Source: Aliivibrio sifiae (GTDB lineage Bacteria > Pseudomonadota > Gammaproteobacteria > Enterobacterales > Vibrionaceae). Taken from it: a DNA stretch of 64,000 nt. Positions 63,053-64,000 of the stretch are shown piece after piece (position 1 is the stretch's first letter; each line of letters begins with the position of its first letter). Under the pieces are notes generated by a model that ran no database searches, was not told the DNA's origin, and saw only the letters and a program-made list of their open reading frames with translations. The stretch is taken from NCBI RefSeq assembly GCF_002954705.1, contig NZ_MSCO01000002.1, positions 1,350,829 to 1,414,828 on the forward strand. The letters are read 5' to 3'. Position numbers and translations under genes: made by a program.

Positions 63053-64000
63053 TAGTTTACCTTTGTAATTGCACCTTTGATTTCAACCATAGCTCCCGCT
63101 TTTACTTGAGCGATAGCACTTGCTTTAAGAGCGACCGTTGCAGCTTTAATATTTGCTTTCCCTTGACCTTCAACTGTCACCATTGCTGCTTTCATCTCTG
63201 CTTTTGCTTTCCCTAAAATGCTAATTTGTGGCCCATCTATCTTAATACCACTAGCACTGATTTCTATTTTACTGGCTCCTACTTTCAGTTCTATTTTACT
63301 TTTTCCAGTAATCGCAATAGAACTACCATCAACCATAACCGATGATTTTGCTTCCAGTAACATTTTAGATCCGGCACCCAATTTAACTTCTTTGTCACTA
63401 CTCGAAGACCAATTATCTTTACTGTTTATTTCTATTGTTTTTTCACTTTTAAGAAATACTCCCTCTTTTACTAATAGATCTGAGGTTTTATCTATTATTG
63501 TTGTTTGCTTACCTTTAACGGTTGTTAGCCAATCATTATTCGCATTCAACAATAGGTCTTTTTCAGCATGAAGAAATATATGTTCTTTATCTTTTTGATC
63601 TTCAAAACGCAGTTCGTTACCTTGTTTATTGTTACCTTTTGGCGTAGTCCGAGTTTTAATTCCACTTTGAGAAGCTGAAGAATAAGGCGTCCTATTCGAT
63701 TTATTATAGATAGAACCGACAACAATGGGCTGATCAGGATTACCATCAATATATTGAACAAGTACCTCATCCCCAATACGTGGCACAAATTGCATACCAA
63801 ATCCTTTACTCGCTAACCCTTGAGAAACAGGAAGCCAGCACGATGAATTCTCATCTTCTTTGCCTTTTTGATCCCAATGAAATTGTACTTTTATACGTCC
63901 CATGTCATCACGGTAAATTTCTTTATCTTTAGGTCCTGTCACTGTTGCTGCATGAATAGAATGCACTTGAGGTTTTGGTCTTAGTACAGGTCGATATGGC
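63052..64000 (-). CDS. vgrG: T6SS spike protein VgrG, partial (5' end outside window)
   Basis: The C-terminal 316 residues are in the window, and the frame is open to the edge. Readable are the gp5 OB-fold region (RIKVQFHWDQKGKEDENSSC, GMQFVPRIGDEVLVQYIDG, PIVVGSIYN) and the beta-helix spike with many repeats ending in KITVKN-like AITKVN. No effector domain follows the spike. It is the first known gene of this minus-strand operon; its promoter lies beyond the window. Confidence 0.93.
   Translation of the reverse strand, partial: PYRPVLRPKPQVHSIHAATVTGPKDKEIYRDDMGRIKVQFHWDQKGKEDENSSCWLPVSQGLASKGFGMQFVPRIGDEVLVQYIDGNPDQPIVVGSIYNKSNRTPYSSASQSGIKTRTTPKGNNKQGNELRFEDQKDKEHIFLHAEKDLLLNANNDWLTTVKGKQTTIIDKTSDLLVKEGVFLKSEKTIEINSKDNWSSSSDKEVKLGAGSKMLLEAKSSVMVDGSSIAITGKSKIELKVGASKIEISASGIKIDGPQISILGKAKAEMKAAMVTVEGQGKANIKAATVALKASAIAQVKAGAMVEIKGAITKVN

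Noticed and set aside
63052-64000. Effector domain fused to VgrG
   Set aside because: The protein ends within the repetitive spike region; no extra domain follows.

Overview
The window reads as chromosomal DNA of a Vibrionaceae member, most likely an Aliivibrio of the salmonicida/logei/wodanis/fischeri group. This is an inference. It rests on the low G+C, many decayed copies of one IS6-family insertion sequence, gene cassettes joined by attC sites of 125-126 bp (the length of Vibrio superintegron repeats), a cold-water-vibrio style AA10 chitin monooxygenase, and a complete type VI secretion locus. No rRNA, tRNA, CRISPR array or replication origin was seen.

Layout. Bases 1-1830 are insertion-sequence debris. 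Bases 1809-12967 hold a compact polyketide locus on the minus strand: a one-module type I polyketide synthase of 2538 residues (KS-AT-DH-psiKR-degenerate ER-KR-ACP-condensation-like domain), a NodB-type polysaccharide deacetylase, an MFS exporter and a phosphopantetheinyl transferase. It lies between two same-orientation copies of the same IS6-family element, one a remnant (to about 1827) and one intact (13365-14222). The right-hand copy cuts a second, truncated copy of rsgA; an intact rsgA follows. Bases 15.7-19.3 kb carry a long leader with two Fur-box-like sites and a PqqL/FusC-like M16 protease. Bases 19.5-20.4 kb hold a TIGR02450 gene and an Ig-like lipoprotein.

Bases 20.5-24.5 kb are a fragment of a chromosomal integron. 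Four cassette genes (AAA-type NTPase, alpha/beta hydrolase, GFA-family protein, 2H phosphoesterase-like protein) are joined by three full attC sites and one broken one, and interrupted by two decayed IS copies, a nine-copy 10-bp tandem repeat and a 21-bp fold-back palindrome. Bases 24.6-40.3 kb are ordinary core genes: ybiT, an outer-membrane barrel, the AA10 monooxygenase, trhO, katA, a patatin-like lipase, an RND efflux pair, msrAB and an M20 peptidase.

Bases 41.3-64 kb are a minus-strand type VI secretion locus, transcribed from vgrG (cut by the window end) through a DUF6931-like protein, PAAR, tssA, hcp, tssB, tssC, a second tssC-like gene, tssE, tssF, tssG and tssH, then fha, tssJ, tssK, tssL, tssM, a small Ser/Thr kinase and a gene of unknown function. 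Many genes overlap by 1-19 bases. A strong sigma-70-like promoter between tssH and fha suggests a second transcript for the membrane-complex genes. No VasH-type sigma-54 activator and no PppA-type phosphatase are present in the window.

The best candidate for an undescribed system is the IS-bounded polyketide locus, because it pairs an iterative-looking synthase ending in a non-canonical condensation domain with a sugar deacetylase and an exporter. Next are the Fur-linked M16 protease and the distal end of the T6SS locus (a start-less kinase and an unknown gene).
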